A DNA stretch of 64,000 bases from DATJIG01 sp050260515 (GCA_050260515.1 JBLNCI010000048.1:1-64000), one strand, 5' to 3'. Numbered from the stretch's first letter, positions 32,584 to 42,271 are shown. Notes: generated by a model from the letters alone, not told the origin. A program made the numbers and translations.

Positions 32584-33534
32584 TCAACGGCGCGAGCCGC
32601 CCTCCTCCTCACCCTCGTCGTCGTCGTCTTCGTCCTCGAACTCGTCGTCTTCATCCTCGTCCGACTCGAATTCGTCATCCTCGTCTTCATCGGCGTCGAA
32701 CTCGTCGTCGGATTCCTCGTCCTCCGACTCGTCCTCGCCGGTCACGACGCGCGCTTCGACCGCCAGCACCCGGGTCTCCTCGACCGCCTCGGCGAGCTCG
32801 GCCCCCTCGAGCGTGCCTTCCGCAGCGGCGAGCGGCGTCACCGCCAGCGGCTCGCCCTCGCCTGCGTTGAGGCCCTCGCTGATCTGGATCGCCGGACGCT
32901 TGTCGAGCAGGCCCGCGGCCTTGAGCTCCTCGAGGCCGGGCAGCGCATCGAGGCTTTCGAGGCCGAAGTCGGTGAGGAACTGCGCCGTCGTCGCCCAGGT
33001 CACCGGCCGGCCCGGAGTCTCGCGACGGCCCTTCGGATGGATCCAGCCCGCCTCGAAGAGCTGGTCGAGCGTGCCCTTCGAGAGGGCGACACCGCGGATC
33101 TCCTCGATCTCGGCGCGGGTGATCGGCTGGTGGTAGGCGACGATCGCCATCGTCTCCACGGCGGCGCGCGACAGCTTGCGCGTGCGCGTCACGTAAACGC
33201 GCAGGTAGCCCGAGAGATCGGGTGCGGTCTGCATGCTCCAGCGGCCACCCGCCTCGACGAGGTGGACGCCACGGTGCTCGTACATCGCCTTGAGCTCGGC
33301 GAGCAGTGCCGCAATGTCGGCGCCGTCCGGCATGCGCTGGACGAGATCATCCTCGCTCAGCGGCGAGGTCGCGGCGAACAGCAGTGCCTCGAGCAGCCGG
33401 AGCGGATCGACGTCGCCCGGAATGCCCGGCTCGGTCTCATCCGCGGGCGCGCCGGTTGCGTCGCCTGTCTCGGTCGCGTCGGCGGTCGCGTCGAGTTCGG
33501 TCTCGTCGGGATTCTGGCCGTGGGTTTCGGTCAT
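32584..33534 (-). CDS. scpB: segregation and condensation protein ScpB with long acidic tail
   Basis: A 316-residue condensin accessory protein. After an acidic N-terminal extension (about 45 residues) comes the paired winged-helix core: RLLEALLFAATSPLSEDDL, METMAIVAYHQPITRAEIEE, IRGV and GRPVTWATT. ScpB joins ScpA and SMC. From about residue 255 the sequence is almost only Glu, Asp, Ser and Phe, in near-repeats of DEDEDDEFESDE. Such a tail is longer than usual and is encoded by a C/T-rich repeat in the DNA. Start overlaps the scpA stop (ATGA). Confidence 0.93.
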   Translation of the reverse strand: MTETHGQNPDETELDATADATETGDATGAPADETEPGIPGDVDPLRLLEALLFAATSPLSEDDLVQRMPDGADIAALLAELKAMYEHRGVHLVEAGGRWSMQTAPDLSGYLRVYVTRTRKLSRAAVETMAIVAYHQPITRAEIEEIRGVALSKGTLDQLFEAGWIHPKGRRETPGRPVTWATTAQFLTDFGLESLDALPGLEELKAAGLLDKRPAIQISEGLNAGEGEPLAVTPLAAAEGTLEGAELAEAVEETRVLAVEARVVTGEDESEDEESDDEFDADEDEDDEFESDEDEDDEFEDEDDDDEGEEEGGSRR

Positions 33535-34388
33535 GATGCCTCGGGTTTGTCGGCGGCGGCCTCGGCGGACGACGTCGAGTCGACGCGGGCCTGACGGAGA
33601 TAGATGGGCGCGAACGCGGCGGTCTGGCGCAGTTGCGCGAGCCCCTCGCGGACGAGCTCGAGGGAAGCGGCGAACGTCGCAGCCAGCGCGGAGCGCGTCA
33701 CCAGCGTGTCGCGCAGATCCGGCGGCAGCAGCGCGGTGATGTCGGTCCACTCGGGAATGCCGCCGAGCATCTCCTTGAGGCGCGTCATCGCCACCTCCAT
33801 AGAGTAGAGCTCGCTGGCCGCGATCTCCAGAACCGTGCCCTCGTCCTTGCCGCGAATCGAGCCGTACGCCTTGAGCAGCTCGTATAGGTTGGGCTCGAGG
33901 CTCTCCTCGACGATGACCTTCACGCCCTCGGGCGCGCCGCGCGGGAACACGTCGCGGCCGAGCAGCGGCCGCGCCATCAAACGCACGCCGGCATCCTGCA
34001 TCGCCTCGAGGCGGCGCAACTGGAACTGCAGCGCGCTCGCCATCGCGTCGGCGCTCGGTTCCGCCTCGCCCGGCGGCTCGGGCAGCAGCAGGCGCGACTT
34101 CAGGTACGCGAGCCACGCCGCCATGACGAGATAGTCGGCGGCGATCTCGAGGCGGACGCGGCGGACGTCGGCGATGTAGCGGAGGTACTGCTCGACGAGC
34201 TGCAGGATCGAGATCTTGGAGAGATCGACCTTCTGCTCGCGGGCGAGCGCCAGCAGGACGTCGATCGGCCCCTCGAATCCGTCGAGATCGAGCGTGAGCT
34301 GGACCGGAGTGGTCTCGCTCGGCGCGATGTCCGCGGAGTCGGCCTCGAGCATCACGCTGGGCTCGTCATTCGGGGTCACTGTCTCCAC
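33531..34388 (-). CDS. scpA: segregation and condensation protein ScpA
   Basis: A 285-residue kleisin. The family N-terminus is FEGPIDVLLALAREQKVDLS, followed by ADYLVMAAWLAYLKSRLLLP and a C-terminal winged helix. It bridges the SMC heads and binds ScpB. The start is a GTG at 34388, 3 nt after the protease stop; residues 1-30 are a non-conserved leader. Confidence 0.94.
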   Translation of the reverse strand: METVTPNDEPSVMLEADSADIAPSETTPVQLTLDLDGFEGPIDVLLALAREQKVDLSKISILQLVEQYLRYIADVRRVRLEIAADYLVMAAWLAYLKSRLLLPEPPGEAEPSADAMASALQFQLRRLEAMQDAGVRLMARPLLGRDVFPRGAPEGVKVIVEESLEPNLYELLKAYGSIRGKDEGTVLEIAASELYSMEVAMTRLKEMLGGIPEWTDITALLPPDLRDTLVTRSALAATFAASLELVREGLAQLRQTAAFAPIYLRQARVDSTSSAEAAADKPEAS

Positions 34389-34391
34389 GGC

Positions 34392-35090
34392 TCAGGCCAA
34401 ATCCAACTGAAGGAGCGTTTGCAGAGGATACCCCGACAGCGGAGCCACGAGTCGGAGAAGATACTCGACCGGCGTCTCCAGTATCCACGCCAGGACGTTG
34501 TAGCCGGTGATCATGGGAACGATGAACAGCAGCAGGAGAAGAATTGCAAGGCCCCACCGTTCGAGACGCGCGAAGCGGACCGAAAGATCCTGTGGAAGAA
34601 GTCCGACGGCGACGCGGCCGCCGTCGAGCGGCGGCAGAGGCAGCATGTTGAAAACGGCAAGCACAAGGTTAATCTGCATCGAATTCCACAGATTGCGCGC
34701 GACCCAGATGGCCGCCGCGTCGTTCGGGATCCAGTCGAGCGCGTGGAACAGCACGCTCGACACCGTCGCCAGCAGGATGTTCATACCCGGTCCGGCGAGC
34801 GCGACCCAGATCATGTCGCGCTTCGGGTGGTTCAATCGCCAAAAATTGACCGGGACCGGCTTCGCGAAACCGAAGCTGAACCGCCCGCCGCTCGCGAGGA
34901 GCAGCATCGCCGGAAGGATGATCGTCCCGAACGGGTCGACGTGACGCAGCGGATTGAGCGTGAGCCGCCCCGCCTGCCGCGCGGTGTCGTCGCCGAAGCG
35001 CAACGCCACGTACCCGTGCGACGCCTCGTGCAGCGTGATCGCAAGGATGACCGGGATGACCCAGACCGAGACCTTGTAGAGGGTGTCCAT
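34392..35090 (-). CDS. site-2 protease-family (M50) membrane metalloprotease
   Basis: A 232-residue integral membrane protein with the zinc motif HEASH (21-25) in the first helix and the third-ligand motif NMLPLPPLDGGR (about 160). It lacks a PDZ or CBS domain, so it belongs to the small Rip-like group. Such proteases cut membrane proteins inside the bilayer. The substrate is unknown. It sits between nagZ (17-nt gap) and scpA (3-nt gap) and is probably in the same transcript. Confidence 0.9.
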   Translation of the reverse strand: MDTLYKVSVWVIPVILAITLHEASHGYVALRFGDDTARQAGRLTLNPLRHVDPFGTIILPAMLLLASGGRFSFGFAKPVPVNFWRLNHPKRDMIWVALAGPGMNILLATVSSVLFHALDWIPNDAAAIWVARNLWNSMQINLVLAVFNMLPLPPLDGGRVAVGLLPQDLSVRFARLERWGLAILLLLLFIVPMITGYNVLAWILETPVEYLLRLVAPLSGYPLQTLLQLDLA

Positions 35091-35107
35091 CGTTCCGCGC
35101 GTCTGCC

Positions 35108-36139
35108 TCAGGCGGCACGGGCCAGCAGCGCGCTGAGCCGTTCGTCGGCCGCCGCGAGGTCGAACGCGGCGGGGCGCCGCATCTTAGCGCGAACCGCGGC
35201 AAAACGCTGCCGGGCGGCGGCGGACAGAGGCGGCATGGCGGCGGCGATGGTGCGCATTTCCGCGAGGTCGCCGCTGCAGTGGAGGACCGCGTCACACCCC
35301 GCCCCCAAGGCGGCGCGGGCGCGGTCGGCGAGCGGCCCCGACAGCGCCTTCATGCCGACGTCGTCGGAGAACAGGAATCCGGTGAAGCCGATGCGCTCGC
35401 GAATGACCGATTCGATCACCAGCTCGGAGAGCGTCGCCGGCAGCTCGGGGTCGACCGCGGTGTAGACAACGTGCGCGGTCATGCCATACGCCGCGTCGGC
35501 GTTGGCGACGAACGGCACGAAGTCGGTCTCGTCCAGCAGATCGAGGGCGGTCTCCACCACCGGGAGCTCGAGGTGGCTGTCGGCGCGGGCGCGGCCGTGA
35601 CCCGGAATATGCTTGATGACGGGCGCGACGCCGCCGTCGAGGAAGCCTTCGCAGGCGGCGCGACCGAGATCGCCGACGAGCTCGGGGTCCGTCGCGTAGG
35701 CGCGGTCGCCGATGATCCCATGGGCGCCCGGGACCGGCACGTCGAGCACCGGCGCGCAGTCGACGTCGATGCCGACCGCGAGAAGCTCGTGCGCCAGCAT
35801 GCGCGCGTTGAGCCGAACCGCCTCGCGCGCCGCGGCACGGTCGGTGCGGGCGAGCGCGCCGAGCGCCTGCGCCGACGGCGCCGCGCGCCAGTGCGGCGGG
35901 TTCAGACGCTGGATGCGCCCGCCCTCCTGGTCGATCAGCACCGGCGCGTCGGGACGCTTCACCGAAGCCCGCAGCTCGGCGGTGAGATCGCGGATCTGCG
36001 CCGGCTCGACGCAGTTGCGCGCGAACAGGATGAAGCCGAGCGGGTTCGCGTCGGCGAACAGCGCGCGCTCATCGGCGGTCAGCCGAGGGCCCGCGCAGCC
36101 GTACACCACCGCCGACGGAATCGCACCATCAGCGGGCAA
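35108..36139 (-). CDS. nagZ: beta-N-acetylhexosaminidase NagZ
   Basis: A 343-residue GH3 enzyme of peptidoglycan recycling. It contains LIDQEGGRIQRL, the KHIPGHGRARADSH signature with the catalytic His, and the nucleophile Asp in FSDDVGMKAL. It removes GlcNAc from anhydro-muropeptides in the cytosol. The only long in-frame start is a TTG at 36139, overlapping the SPOR gene by 11 nt; a GTG at 36109 is the alternative. Confidence 0.92.
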   Translation of the reverse strand: MPADGAIPSAVVYGCAGPRLTADERALFADANPLGFILFARNCVEPAQIRDLTAELRASVKRPDAPVLIDQEGGRIQRLNPPHWRAAPSAQALGALARTDRAAAREAVRLNARMLAHELLAVGIDVDCAPVLDVPVPGAHGIIGDRAYATDPELVGDLGRAACEGFLDGGVAPVIKHIPGHGRARADSHLELPVVETALDLLDETDFVPFVANADAAYGMTAHVVYTAVDPELPATLSELVIESVIRERIGFTGFLFSDDVGMKALSGPLADRARAALGAGCDAVLHCSGDLAEMRTIAAAMPPLSAAARQRFAAVRAKMRRPAAFDLAAADERLSALLARAA

Positions 36140-37013
36140 CGAAGCACCCCACGTTGCGGGCCTTGAGCTTCGAGCAGAGATCGGCCGCCGCTTCGGCGCT
36201 CGCGAGCGGACCGGCCTGGATGCGGTAGACGACGCCGCGATCGCCGAGGTCGGCGCGGACGAACGCCGGGTTGACCGAGTCGAGCAGCCCGCCGCTCGCG
36301 CGCTTCAGCCGGTCCCATTCCTTGTGGGCCGCATCCTCGGAGCCGACAGCAGCAAGCTGGATCCGCACGCCCGACGCGGGCGCGGCCGGTCGCGGCGCCG
36401 CAGCCTGCTGCTGTGGCGCCGGCGCGGGCTTCTCGGCGACGGGAGCGGGCACCGGTTTCTCGACCGGCGCGCGCGCCGCCAGTCCCGTGGGCGGCGCGGG
36501 CGGCCGCGCGACCTTCTGGAACGGCGACGGGATCGCTTCGGACGGCGGTGGCGCGACCGGCTTCGGCGGCTCGGGTGCGGCGTGCACCGTCGGCGTGGTG
36601 ACCTCGCGCGGAACGGACGGATCGTCGGCCTTCAGCGCGGGGATCGCCGGAGGCGGACGGCCGACCGGCTGCTCGGGTGCGGGCAGCAGCCGCTCGACGC
36701 CCTGAGGCGGCGCCCGTCGCGGATCGATGCGGTCGTAGATCTGCTTGTCCTGGTTCGGCACCGTCATGCCGCCGGGATCGTCCGGGCGGATACGGGTCGG
36801 CGTGCTGTCGGCCTTGAGCAGCGGGACCATCGCCGCGTCCTCAAAGCTCTGGCCGGTACGGTAGGCGCTCCACGAGATCCAGCCGAAGCCCACGGCGACG
36901 ACGAGCACGGCCGCGCCCAACACCCAGCGCAGGCGATGGGGCTTTTTCTTCTTCGGTCCGCCGCGACCGCTCACACCCGACGACGACAGGGACGGCCGTT
37001 CCCAATCCGACAT
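36129..37013 (-). CDS. SPOR-domain membrane protein
   Basis: A 294-residue type II membrane protein. A short basic cytosolic start (PKKKKPHRLRW) precedes one helix (about 31-50), a long Pro/Ala-rich periplasmic linker, and a C-terminal SPOR domain (about 215-294: VRIQLAAVGSEDAAHKEWDR onward). SPOR domains bind denuded septal peptidoglycan, so it probably localises at division sites. Its neighbours argS and nagZ are typical for this gene. Start ATG overlaps the argS stop by one base. Confidence 0.9.
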   Translation of the reverse strand: MSDWERPSLSSSGVSGRGGPKKKKPHRLRWVLGAAVLVVAVGFGWISWSAYRTGQSFEDAAMVPLLKADSTPTRIRPDDPGGMTVPNQDKQIYDRIDPRRAPPQGVERLLPAPEQPVGRPPPAIPALKADDPSVPREVTTPTVHAAPEPPKPVAPPPSEAIPSPFQKVARPPAPPTGLAARAPVEKPVPAPVAEKPAPAPQQQAAAPRPAAPASGVRIQLAAVGSEDAAHKEWDRLKRASGGLLDSVNPAFVRADLGDRGVVYRIQAGPLASAEAAADLCSKLKARNVGCFVAR

Positions 37014-38767
37014 CAACGCATCTCCTCAACCGGAGTCACACCCAGCACCGCGAGCCCGGAGGCGATCACCGTCGCCGTGCCCCGTACCAACGCAAGTCTC
37101 GCCGCCGTCAGCTCGCGATCGCCGCGCACGATGAAGCGCGCCGACGGGTCGGTGTTGCCGCGGTTCCAGAGACCGTGGAACGCCGCCGCGAGATCGTACA
37201 GGAAGAAGGCCACGCGGTGCGGCTCGTGGGCCTCCGCCGCTCCTTCGACAAGCCGCGGCCATCCCGCCATCAGCTTGATCAGCGCCACCTCGCCTTCCGC
37301 CGAAAGCCGCTCGACGGGCGCCTGCAGCAGAGCCTTCGCCGAGCTGTCGAGATCGGGGAACTCCTCGCGCGCGTTGCGGAACACCGAATGGGCGCGAGCA
37401 TGGGCGTACTGCACGTAGAAAACCGGGTTCTCCTTCGACTGCTCCAGCACCTTGGCGAAGTCGAAATCGAGGGTCGCGTCATTCTTGCGCGTCAGCATGA
37501 TGAAGCGGACGACGTCCTTGCCGACGCGGTCGATTACGTCGCGCAGCGTGACGAACGTGCCGGCGCGCTTCGACATCTTCACCGGCTCGCCGTTCTCGAG
37601 CAGGTTGACGAGCTGGCACAGCTTCACGTCGAGCTCGGCCTTGCCGTCCGACAGCGCCTTGACGGCGGCCTTCATGCGCTTGACGTAGCCGCCGTGGTCG
37701 GCACCCCAGACGTCGATCTGGCTGAGGAACCCGCGCCGGAACTTGTCGAAGTGGTAGGCGATGTCGCCGGCGAAGTAGGTCCAGGTGCCGTCCGACTTCT
37801 GCAGCGGCCGGTCGACGTCGTCGCCGAACTGGGTCGAGCGGAACAGGAGCTGCTCGCGCGGCTCCCAGTCGTCGGGGAGCTTGCCCTTGGGCGGCTCGAG
37901 CACGCCGCGATAGACGAGGCCGCGACGGGCGAGCTCGTCGACGGCCGCCTGAACCTCGCCGGCGGCATGGAGCGCGCGCTCCGACGAGAACACGTCGTGG
38001 CGCACGCCGAGCGCGGCGAGATCCTCCTTGATGAGATCCATCATCGCCGCGATCGCGAAGTCGCGCACGGGGGCGAGCCACTCCGACTCGGGCTCCTGGA
38101 GCCAGCGGCGGCCGTCGCGCTTCGCCAGCGCGGCGCCGACGTCCTTGAGGTACTCGCCGGGATAGAGTCCTTCGGGAATGTCCCCGATCGTCTCGCCGAG
38201 CGCCTCGCGGTAGCGGAGATGGGCCGAGCGCGCCAAAGCCTCGACCTGCGCGCCGGCATCGTTGATGTAGTACTCGCGCGCGACCTTGAACCCGGCCTTG
38301 GCCAGCAGCGAGGCGAGCACGTCGCCCACCACGGCGCCGCGGCCGTGACCGACGTGCATGGGGCCGGTCGGGTTCGCCGAGACATACTCGACGTTCACGG
38401 CGCGGCCGCCACCGACATCCGAGTTGCCGTAGGCGAGGCCTTCGCTGAGCACATCGCGCAGCCGCCCGTACCAGAACGGCGTCTCGAAGGTGACGTTGAG
38501 GAACCCGGGTCCCGCGACGGAGACCTTGGCGACGTCGGTGTGGCTCTCGAGCCGGCGCGCCAGCGCCTCGGCGATCGCCCGCGGCGGCTTGCCCGCGTCC
38601 TTCGCCAGCACCATCGCCGCGTTGGTCGTCACGTCGCCGAACGCGGCGTCCTTGGGCGGCTCGACCGATACGCGCGCGAAATCGAGCCCGGAGGGCAGTT
38701 CGCCCTCCGCCGCCATGTCCTCAAGCGTTTTGATAATTTCGGAACGGAAGTCTTTGAAAAAGTTCAT
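37013..38767 (-). CDS. argS: arginyl-tRNA synthetase
   Basis: A 584-residue class I synthetase. The HIGH-type motif is PMHVGHGRG and the KMSKS-type motif is VKMSKRAG. The N-terminal add-1 domain and the C-terminal DALR anticodon-binding domain (from about 465, YVQYAHARAHSV onward) are both present. Start ATG overlaps the dGTPase stop (ATGA). Confidence 0.96.
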   Translation of the reverse strand: MNFFKDFRSEIIKTLEDMAAEGELPSGLDFARVSVEPPKDAAFGDVTTNAAMVLAKDAGKPPRAIAEALARRLESHTDVAKVSVAGPGFLNVTFETPFWYGRLRDVLSEGLAYGNSDVGGGRAVNVEYVSANPTGPMHVGHGRGAVVGDVLASLLAKAGFKVAREYYINDAGAQVEALARSAHLRYREALGETIGDIPEGLYPGEYLKDVGAALAKRDGRRWLQEPESEWLAPVRDFAIAAMMDLIKEDLAALGVRHDVFSSERALHAAGEVQAAVDELARRGLVYRGVLEPPKGKLPDDWEPREQLLFRSTQFGDDVDRPLQKSDGTWTYFAGDIAYHFDKFRRGFLSQIDVWGADHGGYVKRMKAAVKALSDGKAELDVKLCQLVNLLENGEPVKMSKRAGTFVTLRDVIDRVGKDVVRFIMLTRKNDATLDFDFAKVLEQSKENPVFYVQYAHARAHSVFRNAREEFPDLDSSAKALLQAPVERLSAEGEVALIKLMAGWPRLVEGAAEAHEPHRVAFFLYDLAAAFHGLWNRGNTDPSARFIVRGDRELTAARLALVRGTATVIASGLAVLGVTPVEEMR

Positions 38768-39969
38768 TCTGGCTTCGTATACACATCGAACAGCCGGCGG
38801 TGCTCCTGGAGCGCGAACCGGTCGGTCATCCCGCCGATGTAGTCGGCGACGACGACGGCAGTGGCGGGCGTGCCGGGACGGTCCGTCTGGCGCTGCCACT
38901 CCGTCGGCAGGCACCCCGGCTCGGCGAGCAGCAGCCCGAACAGGTCCCGCACCACCCGCTTCGCCTTGGTGGTCATGCGGTTGACCTTGTAATGGCGATA
39001 CATCCGCTGGAACAGGAATTCTTTGAGCGCCTTGTCGTTGGCGCGCATGGCGTCGGAGAACGCCACCACGGGGGCGTCCAGGCCGCGGATGTCGTCGACG
39101 GTCTCTGGGCGCGCGTCCGCCAGCCGGCGGCGCGTCTCGGCGATGAGATCGTCGACCATGATGTTGATCATCCGCCGCACCGCCTCGTGGATCAGGCGCG
39201 AGCGCTCGAGCCCGGGATAGAGGTCGAGGACCTTGCGGAACACCGGTCCGGCGAGCGGCACGTCCATGACGTCGTCGACCGAGAACAGCCCGGCGCGCAG
39301 GCCATCGTCGATGTCGTGGTTGTTGTAGGCGATGTCGTCGGCGATCGCCGCGATCTGCGCCTCGGCGCTGGCGAACGTCGACAGCTCGAGGTCGTGGCGC
39401 GCGTTGTACTCGGCGATCGCCCTCGGCAACGCCCCCTGCCCGCGCCGGAGCAGCGGGCCGTTGTGCTTGACCACGCCTTCGAGCGTCTCCCACGTCAGGT
39501 TGAGGCCGTCGAACTCGGCGTAGCGCTGCTCGAGCGACGTCAGGACGCGCAGCGTCTGCGCGTTGTGATCGAAGCCGCCGAAGTCCTTCATGCAGGCGTG
39601 GAGCGCTTCCTCGCCGGCATGGCCGAACGGCGGGTGGCCGAGATCGTGCGCGAGCGCCAGCGCCTCGGCGATATCCTCGTTGAGCCCGAGCACGCGGGCG
39701 ACCGAGCGCGCGATCTGGCTCACCTCGAGCGAGTGGGTGAGCCGGGTCCGGAAGTTGTCGCCCTCGTGATAGACGAAGACCTGCGTCTTGTACTTTAGGC
39801 GCCGGAACGCCGCCGAATGGATGATGCGGTCGCGGTCGCGCTGGAACACCGACCGGGTCGGGCTCTCCGGCTCCGCGAACAGCCGGCCGCGACTCGCCTC
39901 GGGGCGGCTCGCGTAAGGGGCGCCTCCCCGGCTCGCGAAAACCAGCTCTGCGGCGGGCAGTTCGGACAT
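38764..39969 (-). CDS. dgt: deoxyguanosinetriphosphate triphosphohydrolase-like protein
   Basis: A 401-residue HD-domain hydrolase. The metal motif is seen in TRLTHSLEVSQIAR, then AHDLGHPPFGHAGE and DDIAYNNHDIDDGL. It cleaves dNTPs to deoxynucleoside and triphosphate. The family often keeps the 'dgt-like' label because substrate range varies. The ATG at 39969 (MSELPAA) is preferred over a start 36 nt upstream. It is divergent from erpA. Confidence 0.92.
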   Translation of the reverse strand: MSELPAAELVFASRGGAPYASRPEASRGRLFAEPESPTRSVFQRDRDRIIHSAAFRRLKYKTQVFVYHEGDNFRTRLTHSLEVSQIARSVARVLGLNEDIAEALALAHDLGHPPFGHAGEEALHACMKDFGGFDHNAQTLRVLTSLEQRYAEFDGLNLTWETLEGVVKHNGPLLRRGQGALPRAIAEYNARHDLELSTFASAEAQIAAIADDIAYNNHDIDDGLRAGLFSVDDVMDVPLAGPVFRKVLDLYPGLERSRLIHEAVRRMINIMVDDLIAETRRRLADARPETVDDIRGLDAPVVAFSDAMRANDKALKEFLFQRMYRHYKVNRMTTKAKRVVRDLFGLLLAEPGCLPTEWQRQTDRPGTPATAVVVADYIGGMTDRFALQEHRRLFDVYTKPE

Positions 39970-40132
39970 GGCCGGGAACCTACAGGCGGGCTTACCGCGA
40001 AGCAACCGCCAGGGCCGTTTCGGGCGGAATTCTCACGGATTCTCTTGTGGATAGCCTCTTGGAACGCGAGCGCCGCCGCCTTACATATGGGGCAACGCGC
40101 CGGCCCGCGGTAATCTCGGCGCGAGGAGCGAC

Positions 40133-40504
40133 ATGACCGACACGGCGACCTCCACGGGCCCCGAGCCCACCCCACCCCAGGTTCCGCTGCTGCTCACCGA
40201 GCGCGCGGCCAAGCGCATCCGCGACCTCGCCGCGGCCGACGGCGGCAACGTGATGCTGCGCCTCTCCATCTCCGGGGGCGGCTGCTCGGGGTACCAGTAC
40301 GGCTTCACCCTCGACGACACGCTGACGCCCGAGGACCGGGTGGTCGAGCGCGACGGCGCGAAGCTCGTCGTCGACGAGACCTCGCTCGGCCTGCTCGGCG
40401 GCGCCGAGATCGACTTCACCGAGGAACTGGTCGGCTCGTCGTTCACGGTGCGCAACCCCAACGCCACGTCGTCGTGCGGCTGCGGCAACTCGTTCGCGAT
40501 CTGA
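40133..40504 (+). CDS. erpA: A-type Fe-S carrier ErpA
   Basis: A 123-residue A-type carrier with the three ligand cysteines: one in GGGCSGYQYGF and two in SSCGCGNSF. It delivers Fe-S clusters to target proteins. The first 18 residues are a Pro/Thr-rich extension. GAGGAG lies just before the ATG. The placement opposite dgt is common in alphaproteobacteria. Confidence 0.92.
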   Translation: MTDTATSTGPEPTPPQVPLLLTERAAKRIRDLAAADGGNVMLRLSISGGGCSGYQYGFTLDDTLTPEDRVVERDGAKLVVDETSLGLLGGAEIDFTEELVGSSFTVRNPNATSSCGCGNSFAI

Positions 40505-40514
40505 CCGCCTGGCG

Positions 40515-40895
40515 TTACAGAATTCCGCGCAGCGCCAACACGGCGCCGATCCCTATCGCCAGAAAGGTGAGGTTGGTCCCGATGAAGCGTCCGGCCGACC
40601 ATTTGGAGCTGCGCCCGAGGCCGAGTGCGTGAAGCACTCGGCCCACGACGAGCGATGATCCGGCGAGGTGGATGAGCCAGTTCGGGGCTCCGCTGGTTTC
40701 GGCGGCAAACAGCAAAATCAACGCGAGCGGAACGTATTCGGCGAAATTGCCGTGAACGCGGATGAGTCGCCGCGCATGCTCGCGGTCTCCGTCGCCGAGA
40801 TAGATGGTGAATTTCACACGTTCCCGGATCACCAGTGCGGACAGCACAAGGAAAAGCACTCCGCATAAGCCGGCATAGAAGCTCGCAATCTGCAC
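40515..40895 (-). CDS. MAPEG-family membrane protein
   Basis: A 126-residue protein with four predicted helices and the family pattern RxxRVHGNFAEYVPLALILL followed by a GRVLHALGL helix. Bacterial MAPEG proteins are often glutathione-dependent transferases or peroxidases. The substrate here is unknown. It converges on erpA with a 10-nt gap. Confidence 0.87.
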   Translation of the reverse strand: MQIASFYAGLCGVLFLVLSALVIRERVKFTIYLGDGDREHARRLIRVHGNFAEYVPLALILLFAAETSGAPNWLIHLAGSSLVVGRVLHALGLGRSSKWSAGRFIGTNLTFLAIGIGAVLALRGIL

Positions 40896-41041
40896 GTATC
40901 TGCTCCCCTCAAACCGCGCGCGATACTACCGTCGTCCTTGGAGCGGGGACAATGGAGCGCGTACATTCGACGCGGCGCCATTTTCAAAATGGAGCGCCCG
41001 CCCGTCGATACGCTACACTCCCTTTGCGTTAAGGATCCGCC

Positions 41042-41830
41042 TTGGTCAAGATCGCCACCTGGAACGTCAACTCGGTCAAAGCCCGCCTGCCGCTCGTGCT
41101 CGGCTGGCTCAAGGCGGCGAAGCCCGACGTCGTGCTGCTGCAGGAGATCAAGTGCCAGACCGACGCGTTCCCCGCGCTCGAGATCGAGGAGCTCGGCTAC
41201 AACCTCGCGATCGTCGGCCAGAAGAGCTACAACGGCGTCGCGATCCTGTCGCGCTCGCCGATCGAGGACATCCGCAAGTCGCTGCCCGGCGATCACGGCG
41301 ACGACCACGCGCGTTACGTCGAGGGCGTCACTGCGTTCGGCTCGCTCGTGGTGCGCGTGGCCTCCATCTACCTGCCCAACGGCAATCCCGTCGACAGCGA
41401 CAAGTATCCCTACAAGCTCAAGTGGCTCGACCGCCTGCGCGCCCACGCCCAGGAGTTGCTCGCGCTTGAGGAGACGGTCGTGCTCGGCGGCGACTACAAC
41501 GTCATTCCGAGCGACGACGACGTCTACAACCCGAAGGCGTGGGTAATGGACGCGCTGTTCAAGCCCGAGACGCGCGCTGCGTTCCGCCGCATCCTCAACC
41601 TCGGATACACCGACGCGTTCCGCGCCCTGCACCCGAATGAAGTCCATCAGTACACGTTCTGGGATTACATGTCGGGCGCGTGGCAGCGCGACAACGGGCT
41701 GCGCATCGACCATCTGCTGCTGTCGCCGCAGGCGGCCGACCGCCTGGTCGCGTGCGAGATCGACCGCAACGAGCGCGCCCGCGAACGCGCCTCCGACCAC
41801 GTCCCGATCTGGGTCGAATTGAACGGCTAG
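41042..41830 (+). CDS. xthA: exodeoxyribonuclease III / AP endonuclease
   Basis: A 262-residue endonuclease/exonuclease/phosphatase-fold enzyme of base-excision repair. It shows ATWNVNSVKAR, LLQEIKCQ with the metal Glu, SIYLPNGNP, GGDYNVIP and the final SDHVPIWVEL. The only start that keeps the conserved N-terminus is a TTG at 41042. Confidence 0.94.
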   Translation: MVKIATWNVNSVKARLPLVLGWLKAAKPDVVLLQEIKCQTDAFPALEIEELGYNLAIVGQKSYNGVAILSRSPIEDIRKSLPGDHGDDHARYVEGVTAFGSLVVRVASIYLPNGNPVDSDKYPYKLKWLDRLRAHAQELLALEETVVLGGDYNVIPSDDDVYNPKAWVMDALFKPETRAAFRRILNLGYTDAFRALHPNEVHQYTFWDYMSGAWQRDNGLRIDHLLLSPQAADRLVACEIDRNERARERASDHVPIWVELNG

Positions 41831-41957
41831 CGCGCGCGTCCTCCCCGTCGGACCGATTGCCGGTCCGGTTCCTCGATCAAAAATCCGTGGTTTGCGCGAT
41901 CGGCGAGCATCCGCGATGCTCCCGGATCATCGGAGTTAAGTTCGTAAAGGTGACGAC

Positions 41958-42230
41958 GTGAGCGACAGTGACAGCGTGATCAATCTCTCTGCCGATGCGC
42001 AGGACAGGCTCAAGAAGGCGATCAACGAGATCAGCGACAGCATGACCCGGTCGGCGGCCGAACGCGATCTGGTCAAGGAGATCGTCAGCAAGGTGGCCGA
42101 CGAGACACAGATCGACAAGAAGCTCATCAAGCGGCTGGCGAAGACGTTCTATCTGAACAGCTTCGAAGCCGACGTGGCGCATCAGCGCGACTTCGAGAAC
42201 ATCTTCGAAATCGTCACCAAGCGCAGGTGA
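41958..42230 (+). CDS. small protein resembling T4-type phage DsbA (dsDNA-binding)
   Basis: A 90-residue, highly charged helical protein. The spacing INEISDSMTRSAAERDLVKE, then IVSKVADE, DKKLIKRLAKTFYLNSF and a final FENIFEIV is the pattern I associate with the DsbA-like dsDNA-binding/late-transcription proteins of T4-like phages. Start is a GTG at 41958 with AAAGG upstream. It stands alone after xthA with its own strong terminator and without phage neighbours. A role in nucleoid binding or transcription is inferred from family resemblance and has not been tested. Confidence 0.65.
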   Translation: MSDSDSVINLSADAQDRLKKAINEISDSMTRSAAERDLVKEIVSKVADETQIDKKLIKRLAKTFYLNSFEADVAHQRDFENIFEIVTKRR

Positions 42231-42271
42231 GGCCCGCCCTCCGCCGATGGAGGGCCACGCGACGGTATCGC

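Noticed and set aside
32610..32760. Short regular repeats suggesting a CRISPR or minisatellite array
   Set aside because: They are the codons of the Glu/Asp-rich ScpB tail; no spacers or constant repeat length.
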